Shown here in pieces: positions 7,586 through 17,305 of a stretch of DNA of 64,000 nucleotides (positions within the stretch are counted from its first letter, which is position 1; each line of letters begins with the position of its first letter). The position numbers were made by a program, and so were the translations under genes. Under the pieces are notes generated by a model. It had not been told where the DNA came from and did no database searches. It saw only the letters and a program-made list of their open reading frames with translations. Source of the stretch: CAWEEP01 sp963808125 (GTDB lineage Bacteria; Chloroflexota; Dormibacteria; Aeolococcales; Aeolococcaceae); the NCBI GenBank assembly GCA_963808125.1, contig CAWEEP010000056.1, forward strand, positions 1 to 64,000. The letters are read 5' to 3'.

Positions 7586-8386
7586 ATGGCCATGTTGACC
7601 CATGATCTACAACCGCGCCAGATCGGCAGCCCAGCGGAGGCCCGGGTGGTTGCCGAGCTCGAAGCGCGCCAGCAGCGCCTGGTAACCGCCACCGAGGTCG
7701 GCCTGCTGGCCCGGGTCGAGGGCCAGCGCGTCATCGACGTCCTCGCCGGATTACGGTCCCACGGCTGGCTGCGCCCGCTTAGCCTGCGAGGCAGCTATGA
7801 GTTCCTTCCAGCAGTGGGCGGCCCGCTGGCATCGGGCGATGCGTGGCTCGAGCTGCGCGCTGCCCTGGATCGAGACCCCGCCGCGAGGGCTCATCTCGGG
7901 CTGGGGAGTGCCGCCTTCGCGCGAGGCCTGGCGGATCGGCGACCTCTGCCCAACACGGTCGTTTGGCAGGCCAGTCGTGAGGTGCCACCTGGGCTCCTGC
8001 GCGTCTATCGAGTGGTCCGGTGCGTCCCCTCTCGATTCTTCGGAACCGAGCCTCTGGACGGGCTCCCGGTCGCCTCGGTGGAGCGGATTGCCGTTGAGGT
8101 GGCTCTCTGGCCGCAGTACGGCGGGGATCTACTCAACCCCGACCACTGGCTCGGCGAAGTGCTGCGCGCCTGCGACCCTGAGCGGCTGGCGTCCCTGGCA
8201 TCGCGCGCCGGCCCGGCGGCGACCGGCAGGCTTGGCTACCTGGCGAGTGCGCGGGGAGCGCCCGAGCCCGTCCTGGATGCGCTACGTCCACTTCCCCGGG
8301 CTCACCCAGCCTGGCTGGGATCGCGCCGCTTCGGGGCTAAGTACGATCACTCCTGGGACGTCTACGACAGTCTCGGGCTCACGTGA
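7586..8386 (+). CDS. AbiEi-type antitoxin
   Basis: This 266-residue protein has an N-terminal helix-turn-helix-like region (ATEVGLLARVEGQRVIDVLAGL) and the long C-terminal domain typical of type IV antitoxins (GLLRVYRVVRCVPSRFF, and a tail ending in WLGSRRFGAKYDHSWDVYDS). Its stop overlaps the next start (GTGA), and that next gene is a canonical AbiEii nucleotidyltransferase, which supports the assignment. I chose ATG 7586 because a TATTAT box lies 6 nt upstream; the frame is open further back to 7409 through the att repeat, which is unlikely to be translated. AbiEi proteins usually neutralise the toxin and repress their own promoter. Confidence 0.7.
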   Translation: MAMLTHDLQPRQIGSPAEARVVAELEARQQRLVTATEVGLLARVEGQRVIDVLAGLRSHGWLRPLSLRGSYEFLPAVGGPLASGDAWLELRAALDRDPAARAHLGLGSAAFARGLADRRPLPNTVVWQASREVPPGLLRVYRVVRCVPSRFFGTEPLDGLPVASVERIAVEVALWPQYGGDLLNPDHWLGEVLRACDPERLASLASRAGPAATGRLGYLASARGAPEPVLDALRPLPRAHPAWLGSRRFGAKYDHSWDVYDSLGLT

Positions 8387-9318
8387 TCCGCGCTGTCTCC
8401 GTTCGTCGCCTCAACGCCGCCTACCGTGGCCTCGCCGCCGACGAGTTCTTCCTAGAGTTGGCCCAGGAACACTTCCTCGACTGGCTCCGTCACGAGGGCC
8501 TTACCGAGGGGTTGGTGTTCAAGGGCGGCACCTCGCTGCGCAAGTTCGTCTTCGGTCTCGCCGGGAGGTTCTCTCGCGACCTCGATTTCACCGTCTCGGA
8601 TCGGGCCATCGGCGAGCTGGTGATTGACGCCCTGAGTGCCGGTTTCCGCCACGAGGGGGTCACCTTCCACGGCTTAGAGATTGACCGGGAGTCGATGAAG
8701 GCAGCCTGGCAGGCCGAGACGACCGATCTGGGCCGGGGCCGCTTGGCCTGCCGCCTCGACTTCTCGACCCGCTCTCTTATGCTGCCTCCAGTCGCCCGCC
8801 CGCGGAGCGCGCTGCCGGGAGTGAGCGCTGCGGACCTGGGCTTCTCACCACTGCTCGTCCCGCTTGCCGATCTCCGCGAGACGATGGCGGAGAAGCTGGC
8901 GCGCCTGCGCCGGGTGCTATTCGCCCGCGACGTCTACGACGTCGGCCACCTGATCCCCCTAGTCCGCGCCGATACCCCGCTCGTTCGCGAACTGCTCATC
9001 TACAAGGTCTACTTCGATGTGGTCGATGACGGCCGCGGTGGCGCGCCGTTCCGCCTCGGCGTCGAGTATCGGGGACATCGGCGAGCCGAGATCCGGGGCG
9101 TCGACGAACTCGGCAGCACCACTCAGCCCGTGTTCGATTACCCGGCCACGCTCCGCCTCATCGAAGACACCTACGGGGGGCTCAGCCTTAGCGCGGATGA
9201 GCGCGAACAAGTTCTGGTGCGATGCGGACCGGGGGATCGGTATCGGGCGCTCCAATGGGTCAATGAGTTCCGCGAGGGACACACCTCACCCGCAAGAGGC
9301 GGGATGGGGCTCGGCTAG
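8383..9318 (+). CDS. AbiEii-type nucleotidyltransferase toxin
   Basis: This 311-residue protein carries the hallmark AbiEii motif FKGGTSLRKFVFG followed by RFSRDLDFTV, which provides the GG-S and metal-binding Asp residues of the nucleotidyltransferase fold. A later ETMAEKLARLRR segment is also typical of the family. It starts at GTG 8383, overlapping the antitoxin stop by 4 bp, so the two are translationally coupled. AbiEii enzymes transfer nucleotides to RNA or protein targets and block growth, giving phage abortive infection in known cases. The gene is intact, unlike its distant counterpart in island I, and the two toxins are dissimilar in sequence. Confidence 0.85.
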   Translation: MIRAVSVRRLNAAYRGLAADEFFLELAQEHFLDWLRHEGLTEGLVFKGGTSLRKFVFGLAGRFSRDLDFTVSDRAIGELVIDALSAGFRHEGVTFHGLEIDRESMKAAWQAETTDLGRGRLACRLDFSTRSLMLPPVARPRSALPGVSAADLGFSPLLVPLADLRETMAEKLARLRRVLFARDVYDVGHLIPLVRADTPLVRELLIYKVYFDVVDDGRGGAPFRLGVEYRGHRRAEIRGVDELGSTTQPVFDYPATLRLIEDTYGGLSLSADEREQVLVRCGPGDRYRALQWVNEFREGHTSPARGGMGLG

Positions 9319-9717
9319 GTCGAAAAGCTCGCTCCAGTGCGCTGCCAGCGGTTTGACGCGATCCAGAGCTAGGCTTAGTCCTGCGGCGATGAGCAACTCG
9401 GTCGCCCTCATGAGCAGTCCCGCCGGGTAGACGCTAAGCGACCGCTCAGCGTCAACTCTGATCGGCTCTTTTGCGCGCTTTGCTCCAGTGACAGTAACAG
9501 CCCACTGGGCTGGCCCAGTGTTGGGCAGTCACCCTTGACGACATCCCAGATCCTCGGCTCCGCCCGATCGTCGGGCCCCGCCAGGAGGCCGCCACCTCTC
9601 GGATCATGCGTCAGGGCTACGTCACCGGTACAGTGCGGGCAAGACGCGAGCAAAGGGCGCGTGATTCGCCCGAACTCCGGCTGCGCGGCAGGTACAGGGC
9701 GCCGGCGCGGAGTTCGG
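9319..9717. other. no confident gene
   Basis: Short open frames exist on both strands, one with a CPHC motif on the minus strand (9408-9794), but it overlaps the next gene and has no clear start or family resemblance. I do not call a gene. Confidence 0.4.
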
Positions 9718-10326
9718 TCATTGCCTGCGGGACAGCATGCGAGTGACAACAAAGAAACGGAGCGCCAGTGCAGCGACCAGGGCGCCAACAACATCGACAG
9801 TTGCGCCGGCCGTCCGAGCTCCTAGCACGATGACCGCACTCCCACTGATGAGGAGAACTCCTGCGCCCATCCCGAGGCGATTTCGCGCTTGTGCGATTAG
9901 CTGGAGGGATCTCTCGGAGAGGCTAACGCCTTCCTCCCGGAACGCACTTCCCCAAATCACGTGGAGGACCGACGGCCCGCGATGAACCCGTCGATCGCCA
10001 CGGAGCGCCTTCGCTTGGGACCCATTGCGCGGTGGAGAACGTCTAACAGCCTTGTCAGCCTTCGCCCCAACCACCAGGCTAGCGGTGGCGAGAAGGATCA
10101 TGAGTGCACCTACCCCATAAGCGACTTGCACCCACCGAAGTAGTGAAAGGGGGACGATGCTACACGCGGCGCAGATCGCCAGCAGCCCTGTCCATGAAGA
10201 ACGCACACGGAGGCTTCGAGCTTGGGCATTGTCGTGTGGGTGGCCCACGACAGCCCCGGATCGCAAGGTCTCGCGGAGCCAGCTCAGCACACCGGCCGCC
10301 GCACCATCACGAGCCACATTGGCCAA
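9718..10326 (-). CDS. hypothetical membrane protein (four predicted helices)
   Basis: This 202-residue protein is not recognised. It shows two pairs of hydrophobic segments: TGLLAICAACSIVPLSLL plus VAYGVGALMILLATASLVVG in the first half, and MGAGVLLISGSAVIVLG plus VDVVGALVAALALRFFVV near the end. They are separated by a basic, charged loop of about 60 residues. It is convergent with the AbiE operon and is the last gene of island III. No function is proposed. Confidence 0.55.
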   Translation of the reverse strand: MANVARDGAAAGVLSWLRETLRSGAVVGHPHDNAQARSLRVRSSWTGLLAICAACSIVPLSLLRWVQVAYGVGALMILLATASLVVGAKADKAVRRSPPRNGSQAKALRGDRRVHRGPSVLHVIWGSAFREEGVSLSERSLQLIAQARNRLGMGAGVLLISGSAVIVLGARTAGATVDVVGALVAALALRFFVVTRMLSRRQ

Positions 10327-10512
10327 GCGAACCCTGGAGGTTTGCGACGTCGCCTCCGACGCCCGGCCCGATAGCCCCGAACGAGAGGCAATTCATCAGG
10401 TCAGACAGGCCTCTGTCAGCGGTGGCGGCCATCCAGCCCAGGTCCATGCCCATCAGGCCAGACAGTATGAACCGCCCCGAGAATCCTGGAGGCGCTGGGA
10501 CGCGGACGTGCG

Positions 10513-10575
10513 GCAGGCGCCTGTGCGCGAATTCCGTGCGACCCCCGTGCGAACAGAGCCGGGCTACCGTCAGGC
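10513..10575. repeat. right-end type B, copy before attachment fragment 4
   Basis: The segment containing CGTGCGACCCCCGTGCGAAC and GGGCTACCGTCAG is shared with 6482-6540 and 17078-17132, each time directly before tRNA-derived sequence. It marks the right terminus of island III. Confidence 0.7.
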
Positions 10576-10630
10576 TGGAGCCCAAGGTGGGAATCGAACC
10601 CACGACCTACGCCTTACCAAGGCGTTGCTC
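10576..10630 (-). repeat. tRNA-Thr 3' fragment, attachment-site copy 4
   Basis: Fifty-five bp identical to the 3' part of the tRNA-Thr gene, including the encoded CCA. It forms the border between islands III and IV. Confidence 0.85.
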
Positions 10631-10730
10631 AGAAAGAAGTCGATTTCGAATACAAAACCGGCCGAGAACGGAGGTTAGGCCGACGTATTTCAGGTTCTGT
10701 AAGTGGGCTTGAAGTACGGTTGCAGTAGGG
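10631..10730. repeat. conserved element left-end module, copy 4
   Basis: This is the same module, slightly shortened at its start (AGAAAGAAGTCGATTTCG). Iterons are TGTAAGTGGGC (10698), TTGAAGTACGG (10709) and TTGCAGTAGGG (10720). Confidence 0.7.
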
Positions 10731-10812
10731 TGCACTACCCCGGGGTGGAGACTGGGACGATCCCCTTCTCTGCCCCGTCACCGTAGGGAACCGCTTCATT
10801 ACCATTCCTGTG

Positions 10813-11519
10813 TCACCCGTCACACGCTGACGTGATTCCCCACCACGCCGGTGTCGCCGACTGGGCGGTCGGGGTCGGCAAGGGCTGCACCGCGACCCAC
10901 GGAACTCCGGATGGCGACGGCGAGGCGGGGCGGGTCGGCGCCACCGAAGGGCTGTTGGGGGCGGTGGTGGCCGCCGAGGTGAAGGCTGCCGAGTTGAGAA
11001 TCGCGGTGGCGGTCGAGATCTGGAGGGCTTGGATTAGTCCCCGCATGCAGGCGTCAAATTCGTAGTAGTCCTGTGAGGGGCCGTTGGCAATGACGACAGG
11101 CCTTGCTTGGATTGGAACGTTCAGCACAAAAAAGCTGGATGTGCGAATGCGAACCAGGCGACGTATAGCGCACAGAGGGTGGCAAGAACCAGAAGCGAGA
11201 CGACGCACCCCAGTCCAACCCGTGCAGGGTAGTTTCGCGACAGGCCATCGGGAGTGGCGATGACGAGGCGCCTCCGGAACCCTCGGATGAGGAGAAGTGA
11301 CAAGAGCGCCGCCAGCAGCCAGAGGCCGAGGGCAACCCCGCCGCCCGCGGGAGCAAGAGTCTGATAGCTGCCATCCCAATTTGAGGCTGGCGGACAGGGG
11401 ACGTACTCATTGGGAGCGAACAACATCACGGCCAGGATCGCCACGATAAGGATCACCTGACCCAGCATTCCCCCGGCGACGCGCAAGCTCCAGTAGCGCG
11501 ATTTCATTCGGGGCACCAC
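10813..11519 (-). CDS. hypothetical membrane protein, frameshift in an A6/T6 run
   Basis: From the start near 11519 the product has three hydrophobic segments (GQVILIVAILAVMLFAP, LGLWLLAALLSLLLIRG, GCVVSLLVLATLCALYVAWF) and stops at 11121. A run of six A on the plus strand (11128-11133) lies just before that stop. Adding one base converts AHPAFLC-stop into AHPAFFVLNVPIQARPVV, which continues to 10813 as a Ser/Thr/Pro/Ala-rich tail beginning around DYYEFDACMRGLIQAL. The full product would be about 235 residues, anchored in the membrane with an extracytoplasmic tail. Either an assembly indel or slippage in the homopolymer explains it. Function unknown. Confidence 0.5.
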
Positions 11520-11625
11520 GACGGGTAGTGTACGGCGCCCCGAGCCCTTACGATGCTATCGGACGATCGCAAACAGCACTGGCAACACGCTTGAGCCACC
11601 TTGGTGGCTCCGGTCGGGCATCTGA

Positions 11626-14600
11626 TCATCGCCGGTACTGGTCCGAGCTCGTGGACTTCAGGTAGTCGGGATCCCCCGAGTAGACGGCGGTGACAACGGT
11701 GTGAGCGTCGGGCCCGAGCCGACTGGTGGTGAGTGTCGCCTGACCCGTCGCGTTGAGCGATGCGCTTCCCAGGTTGGTCTGCCCGTCATAGAACTTCACG
11801 CTCCCGGTTGGCACGCCGGAGCCGGGCCCAGCGGCGGATACCGTGGCGGTGAGGGTCACCGGCCTTCCGACGGCGGGCGTGGCCGGTGAGATGGTGAGCT
11901 TGGTCCTAGTTCGATCCTTGTTCACTGCCTCCGTCACCGCGGCGGAAGTGCTGGCCAGGAAGTCAGGCCCGCCGGAAAACGACGCTACCACCTGGTAGGT
12001 GCCCACGGCGGGGTACTTCACCTCACAGGTCGCCTGGTCTCCCGAGAGCACGACGGCCCCGCAGAGTGTGGTGCTGCCGCTGATGAATGTCACCGATCCC
12101 TCACCGGCGGGGTTGGCGCTCCCACCGGTCGAGGTCACCGTGGCCGTGTACGTGACGGCCTGGCCTGTCACCGCGCGGTTGGCACTGCTCGTCAGGTCGG
12201 TCGCTGTCGAGGCCGGGGTCACCGTCAGCGCCCCGTAGCTGTAGCCGATGGAGTAGTTGGCCGCGGAGAGCCCCGAGCAGGAGGAGATGGCATAGGGGTT
12301 GCCCCCCACCGGGCTCGACGGTGTCGCGTTGGTCGAGCAGGCGAGCTGGCCGGATACCACTCCCCAGGTGTCGCCGCCCCCCCAGGTGACTCCGCCGTAG
12401 TCGGGGGTGTAGACGGGGGCGCCCCCGTAGACCTGCGTTCCGGTGACGTTCACGACGACCCGGGCGGGGGTGACGCTGATGGTGGCATCGTCATCGTAGG
12501 TGATGCTGTAATCCGAGTCGCTCGCTCCCCAGCAGCCGATCGCGTAGGGGCCCCCCGCCACCGGGGAGATCGCGGTCACCTCAGTGGCGCAGGTGGGGGC
12601 GGTGGCTGGGGCGGTGTCACCGTTGACCAGACCGGTGTAGGTGGGCGTGACCGTCGGCACCGTTCCCCCGTAGGTCATGGTCGAGCTCGACGGTGTCGAC
12701 GTGACTGTGAGCGGCGCCGGCGTCACTGTCACCCATCCGTCGCTGTACTCGACGGGACCTGCCGTGGAGCTGAGTCCCGAGCAGGCTGAGATCGGGTACG
12801 GCCCTCCGGACACCGTGCTGGACGTTGCCACCGCGCTGGAGCAGCTGAGCGTTCCGGTGACGGTGGACGACGTGCCCTGCGGATCAGCGCTGAACTCGGG
12901 GGTGAACGTCGGAGAGCCGCCGTACACCTGGGTCCCGCTGACGGTCACCTCGACCGCTCCCCCGGTCCCGGTGCTGGGAGCGAGGTCGAGGTAGCCGGAG
13001 AAGCTGGCAGTGACGGCGTCGAGCGTCGTCGAGATGGGGAGCGGCGGAGAGGTGGCGGCTCCGTCAACCACGGAGACCGGGGCGCCGACGGGACTTCCCC
13101 CCACCTCGAACTGGACCGTCCCGCCGCCCGCGGTGGGGGCGATGGTGGCGCTGGCGACCGGTGCCTGCCCCGGCCCGGGCGTGCTCATCTGGACGCCGGT
13201 GGAGGTGGCCGTCTCCAGGTCCTCGCCGGTGCCGGTCACGATCAACGAGTTCGGGCGTCATGCTGTTGTCCTCGAAGGTGATCAGGGCCACCCGTGACCC
13301 TGCCGCCTGGGGCACCATGGCGACGCCGACCGTGCACGAGGTTCCCGGTGCGAGCCTGGTCCCGCTGCACCCGTCGGAGACGATGCTCACGTCCTGCTCT
13401 CCCCCGGGGTCGCCGAGGCCGTCGCTGGAGACGCTGATGCCGCTGACCGCCAGGGGTGTCGTCCCCACGCTGGTGAGGGTGAGGGTCTGGACGGGAGTGA
13501 CCTGACCGACGGGGACGGCGGGGAAGGTGGAGGTTCCCGCGACACTGCCCAAGACGCCGATAACGATGGGCGCTGTTGATGCGGAGGCCACATTCCCATC
13601 CGTGTCCGTGACGGTCACACTCGCCTGATATAGACCGGCACCCGTGTACGTGTGGGTCACACGCTCCCCGGACCCGGTGGTCCCATCACCGAAGTCCCAG
13701 CTGTAGGAGGCGATGCTCCCCTGGGCCGCGCTGGAGCCTTGCGCGCTCAAGGAGACAGTCAGCGGCGCAGCGCCGGAGGTGGGGGTGGCGGTGGCCACGG
13801 CCGTCGGCGGCAGCTCCGTCGCGGGCAGTGCGCCCGCATTCACCTCGACGTCCTCACCACCCGGCGGGATCGAGGTGCCGGTCGAGCTCACCGTCCAGCT
13901 CCCGGCCTGGGGGTCGGTGATCAGGTACGAGTTCCAGGTCGCGCCCGCCTGGTGACTGACAGTGGGAGCGGTCGTGCCAGACCCGATCACCTCGCCCGAG
14001 GGGCTCGTCAGGTCCGTGGACACGCTCCCGTTGGCCCAACTCACCGACACGCTCAGCGTCGCGGAATCGGACGGGACGGCCACGCTCTCGGTGATGGTCT
14101 GGCCCTGATCGATGAGCGGATCGCCAATGCCCAACGGGCTGGTTGGGTTGCGACCCATGTAGTACTCGATCGCGGCCGCGAAGGCAAGGTTGTACCCGAA
14201 CGCGTTCGGATGATAGCTTTCCTGATAGTCCCAGAGGGCCAGTCCGTCGCTGTCAAAACCGTTCAGCCAGGCGGTAGTGTTGGCCTGGCAGTCGGCGTGA
14301 TCGTCGACACCCCCGTCCGCTGCATAGTCCGAGGCTTCTGTCGGATGCGACAGCATGGCGTCGTAGAAGGAGGGGAGACTTCTCATCGGGCAACACGCTG
14401 TACAACCCTTGCGACCCTGCATACTCGGCTCCGGGCAGCACGGTCACTCCCGGGAGGTTCTCCGTTTTGTTCGGGATCCACAGCGGCACATACTCTGCGA
14501 CCTTGCTCTGTGCGACCGCATCGGCGATGTCGTCGTTGAGGTACTCCACCGCAACGTCCAGTGCCTGCTGCTTCTTCTGGTCCATGTAGTCGTAGTTACT

Positions 14601-16542
14601 GAGCTTGCACTGATTGTCGCTGTCCTCGACGTCTGCGAAGACCCGCGGATACCCGAGCACGAGGATGCGGGCATTGGGGGCGAGACTGTGAATCTGCGCG
14701 TAGAGCGCCGCCAGTTTGTTGATGAACGCCTGACCGATCCCTTGCGCGCGACCCCCGCCGTCGGGTGACTTGCCTTCTTCTGCGGCTTGGATGGCATTCG
14801 TGCAGTCCTGGTCCGACGCGAAGTTCTTGAGGAACGGGAGATCCGTGCAGTCTCGGAGAACCGCCGGGAACTGCTCGTCATCGCCGCCAAAGGTAAGCGT
14901 GATGAGCTGCACACTCGGGTCATCCTCCGCGCTGGGGTCACTCGTGCAGTAAGTGCCGGGGGAGCTGCACAAGGCGCTGAGCTGGGACGGCTCCCCACGG
15001 TAGGAGGCTCCCAATCCCAGCGCGTCCTCTCCGTTGCACGCAACAAAGTCGGAGTTCGGCGGACCACTGCCCTCCGATGATCGGGTCCGCGTTGTTGAAT
15101 TGTGCGGGCATCCATGAATCGCCTTCGGCCTGCTCGGCCAGGACATCAGGGTACGCCTCGGTCAGGGAGCGATCACAATCGTCCCCCTCCCCGGTGGACG
15201 GGTTGTAACCGGGGACGCCAGACAGAGGAGCCTGCTGCTCCCCGTTCGTGTCCACCGGGACGAGCTCGTACCCATCGGAGAGGGTTCCCTGACCTGATGA
15301 GTAGGAGTTGCCCATTGCCACGTAGCGCCCCGGACCCACGGTGAGCATGAGAGTGATTCCGATTACGGAGTCATTCGAGGCTGTGAATTCGAGGTCGCTC
15401 AGAGTTCTGGCCGGAGGGAACAGAGCATGAGACCGAGGTCGTAGCGTTGGTGTAGTAAGTGTTCCCGGGAAAGGGAGCCCCACAGCTCAAGCCCTGCACC
15501 TGGGGCACGGCCATGACCGGAGCGACGCCATCGGCGCCCTCCGCTTCGACGGTGAACGAGGTGCCCTGGTTGGTGGTGTCGATGAAGCCGTTGGTGGGTG
15601 CCGGGGTCGTCGGCAGCCACACGACGCCCGGGCCCACCTGGTACGTGATCGTGGCCGTGTGCCCGGCCGGATCCGACGCGGTGAACGTCACCGAGTAGTC
15701 ATCGACCGTCTGGTACACGTCGGCGACGGTGCACTGGATGGTCGCGGGTTGGCCGGAGCCAGACGATGCCGCGGACGTCGCCGAGCAGGTCAGCTTGCCA
15801 TTCGGCATCCGCGTGTCCGCTTCGCTCGGCTCCATAACCGCGTAGCTGAGGCGCACTGTCTGCCCGGGCTCCTCGGCCGCGACGGTAAACGGGTCGCCGT
15901 TGGTGAAGAGGGAACCGTCCATTGCTGTAGGGGGGGCGAAGGCAAGGCCCTCATACAGGTTCGATGTGACGAGGTTGACGCCATCGACCGCCACCACTCC
16001 TCCAACGCCGAGCATGGACTTGCCAACGTTGAGATCGGAGGCTACGTCATAGACCGCCCCGCCAAAGTAGACGTGGGCACCGCTGAGGTTCACTCCTCCG
16101 GTGTCATTGCGGTCGTAGAAGACGCTGATGCCCGCATCGGGCCCCGTGGTCGGAGCGGTGAGGTTGACTGCGCCTCCGCTCACGTCAAGGGTTGCCTGGT
16201 CAGCGAAGAAGAGGGTCACCTGGGTTCCGCTGACTTGGGTATCAGTGCTAGCGAAGGCGCCGGTGATGATGTAGAGCCCGCTCTTCATGGTTACAGTGCT
16301 CGGCCCGCGGAAGCACAGGCATCCGTATGTCCCTGGGCTCACCGTGGCTGTCTGGCCGGGTTCGACATAGACGTCCGACGACGAGGAGGATGGGGTCGGC
16401 TGTTTCAGAGTTGCAAATGGGTCCGCGGCCGGGCGTGCCAGTGATGACGTTGAGACGAACGGCGGCGTGGCCTTGGAATCACCGATGAGGTTCGCCTGGG
16501 CGCCCGTGTAGTTGGCCTTCGACTGGATGGGTGGCGTACCGG
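11626..16542 (-). pseudogene. multidomain secreted SGNH-hydrolase/PKD/MBG-repeat protein, 5' truncated and frameshifted
   Basis: Reading toward lower coordinates one finds a TadG-like/beta-rich region (about 16540-15400: VSPGTYGCLCFRG, SGLYIITGAFAS), an SGNH hydrolase (block I AMGNSYSSGQG near 15310 with Asn in place of Asp, catalytic ESYHPN near 14210), a PKD domain (SYSWDFGDGTTGSG), an anchor/Ig-like domain with TFPAVPVGQVTPVQTLTL, and then MBG and Big-type Ig repeats (TQVYGGAPVYTPDY) to the stop at 11626. Pieces are in different frames, with changes near 15400, 15060, 14350 and 13240. The frame is open upward to the IS256 end near 16540 with no start codon, so the gene's 5' end was lost to that insertion. 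It would be a large exported surface protein. Confidence 0.65.
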
Positions 16543-17080
16543 TGGCGCTGTAAAAGTGGAGCGGCGTAGTCTCGCGCGGTAGGTCTGGAAACCACCGAGG
16601 AGAACTACGCCGTGGAGAAGAGAGTAGCGCCCAGCACCCAGTTGGAGGAAGCCATCACCGCCCTGCTGGAGAGCGGAACCCCGGCTGGCGAGAAGCTGGC
16701 CGAGATCGGACGGCTGGGGGCCCGCCTGGTGCTCCAGCGGGCCATCGACGAGGAGGTGACCGCCTTCCTCCAGCGGGCCCGCTACGAGCGCACCCCGCAG
16801 GCCCGAGGATCGCGTAACGGGGTGCGGCCCCGCCGTATCCAGACCGCCGAGGGCGAGGTGGAGCTGGCCATCCCCCAGCTCCGCGATTGCGCCGAGCGCT
16901 TCGTTCCCAAGATCATCCCGGACACCCGGGTGGCGATCCGGACCCGGCCGCTCGAGGCGCTGATCATCGGGGCCTACGTGCGCGGCCTCTCCGACCGCGA
17001 CGTCGAGAGCCTGATCGCCGAGGCCGGGCTGGGCACGATCAGCAAGAGCACGGTGAGCCGCATCTGCCAGGAGCTCCGGG
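16543..17080 (+). mobile_element. IS256-family insertion sequence, left part only
   Basis: The left end appears as GGCGCTGTAAAAGTGGAGCG near 16544, inside the secreted-protein gene. It is followed by a leader with a short inverted repeat and then the transposase start. The element ends abruptly at about 17080, where right-end type B of the tRNA island begins, so its right half is missing. Confidence 0.6.
16612..17080 (+). pseudogene. IS256-family transposase, N-terminal fragment
   Basis: About 157 residues match the N-terminal part of Mutator/IS256 transposases: RYERTPQARGSRNGVRPRR, then the beta segment LAIPQLRDCAERFVPKI, then YVRGLSDRDVESLIAEAGLG and SKSTVSRICQEL. The DDE catalytic domain is absent because the frame runs into the island end and tRNA sequence at ~17080. 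The start is GTG 16612 after a GAGGAGAA site. It cannot be functional. Full-length members are about 400 residues. Confidence 0.8.
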
Positions 17081-17132
17081 ACCGCGAACCCCGTGCGACC
17101 CCCGTGCGAACAGAGCCCCGCTACCGTCAGAT
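17081..17132. repeat. right-end type B next to the intact tRNA
   Basis: GCGAACCCCGTGCGACCCCC and the following GAACAGAGCCCCGCTACCGT are shared with the ends at 6482 and 10513. Here they directly abut the intact tRNA-Thr and cut the IS256 transposase, so the island end postdates the IS, or a recombination joined them. Confidence 0.7.
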
Positions 17133-17207
17133 TGGAGCCCAAGGTGGGAATCGAACCCACGACCTACGCCTTACCAAGGCGTTGCTCTACCTCTGAGCTA
17201 CTTGGGC
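17133..17207 (-). tRNA. tRNA-Thr(GGT)
   Basis: The minus strand folds as a complete tRNA: acceptor GCCCAAG/CTTGGGC, D-arm GCTCAGAGGTAGAGC, anticodon stem CGCCT/AGGCG with loop TTGGTAA (anticodon GGT, threonine), T-arm GTGGGTTCGATTCCCAC, and an encoded CCA (17133-17135). It is the intact target of the island array; its last 55 bp are repeated four times at lower coordinates. Confidence 0.95.
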
Positions 17208-17305
17208 CTGACCGGAGTGCTGCGCAGATGGTAGCGGAGGAGTGACTGCCCCGGGATGACGGCACAGTCACCTTGTCCACCCCCTTCCGGAGGACGCTCC
17301 CACCC

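Noticed and set aside
6384..10712. Open frames running through the tRNA-Thr fragments (text such as GGNRTHDLRLTKAL)
   Set aside because: This text is a well-known artefact of translating tRNA sequence and recurs at each fragment; not a protein family.
16405..17160. Open frame on the minus strand across the IS256 fragment and tRNA
   Set aside because: It reads antisense through transposase and tRNA sequence and has no motif.
498..17207. CRISPR array as an explanation for the repeats
   Set aside because: There are only a few long repeats separated by kilobases, with tRNA identity and no cas genes.
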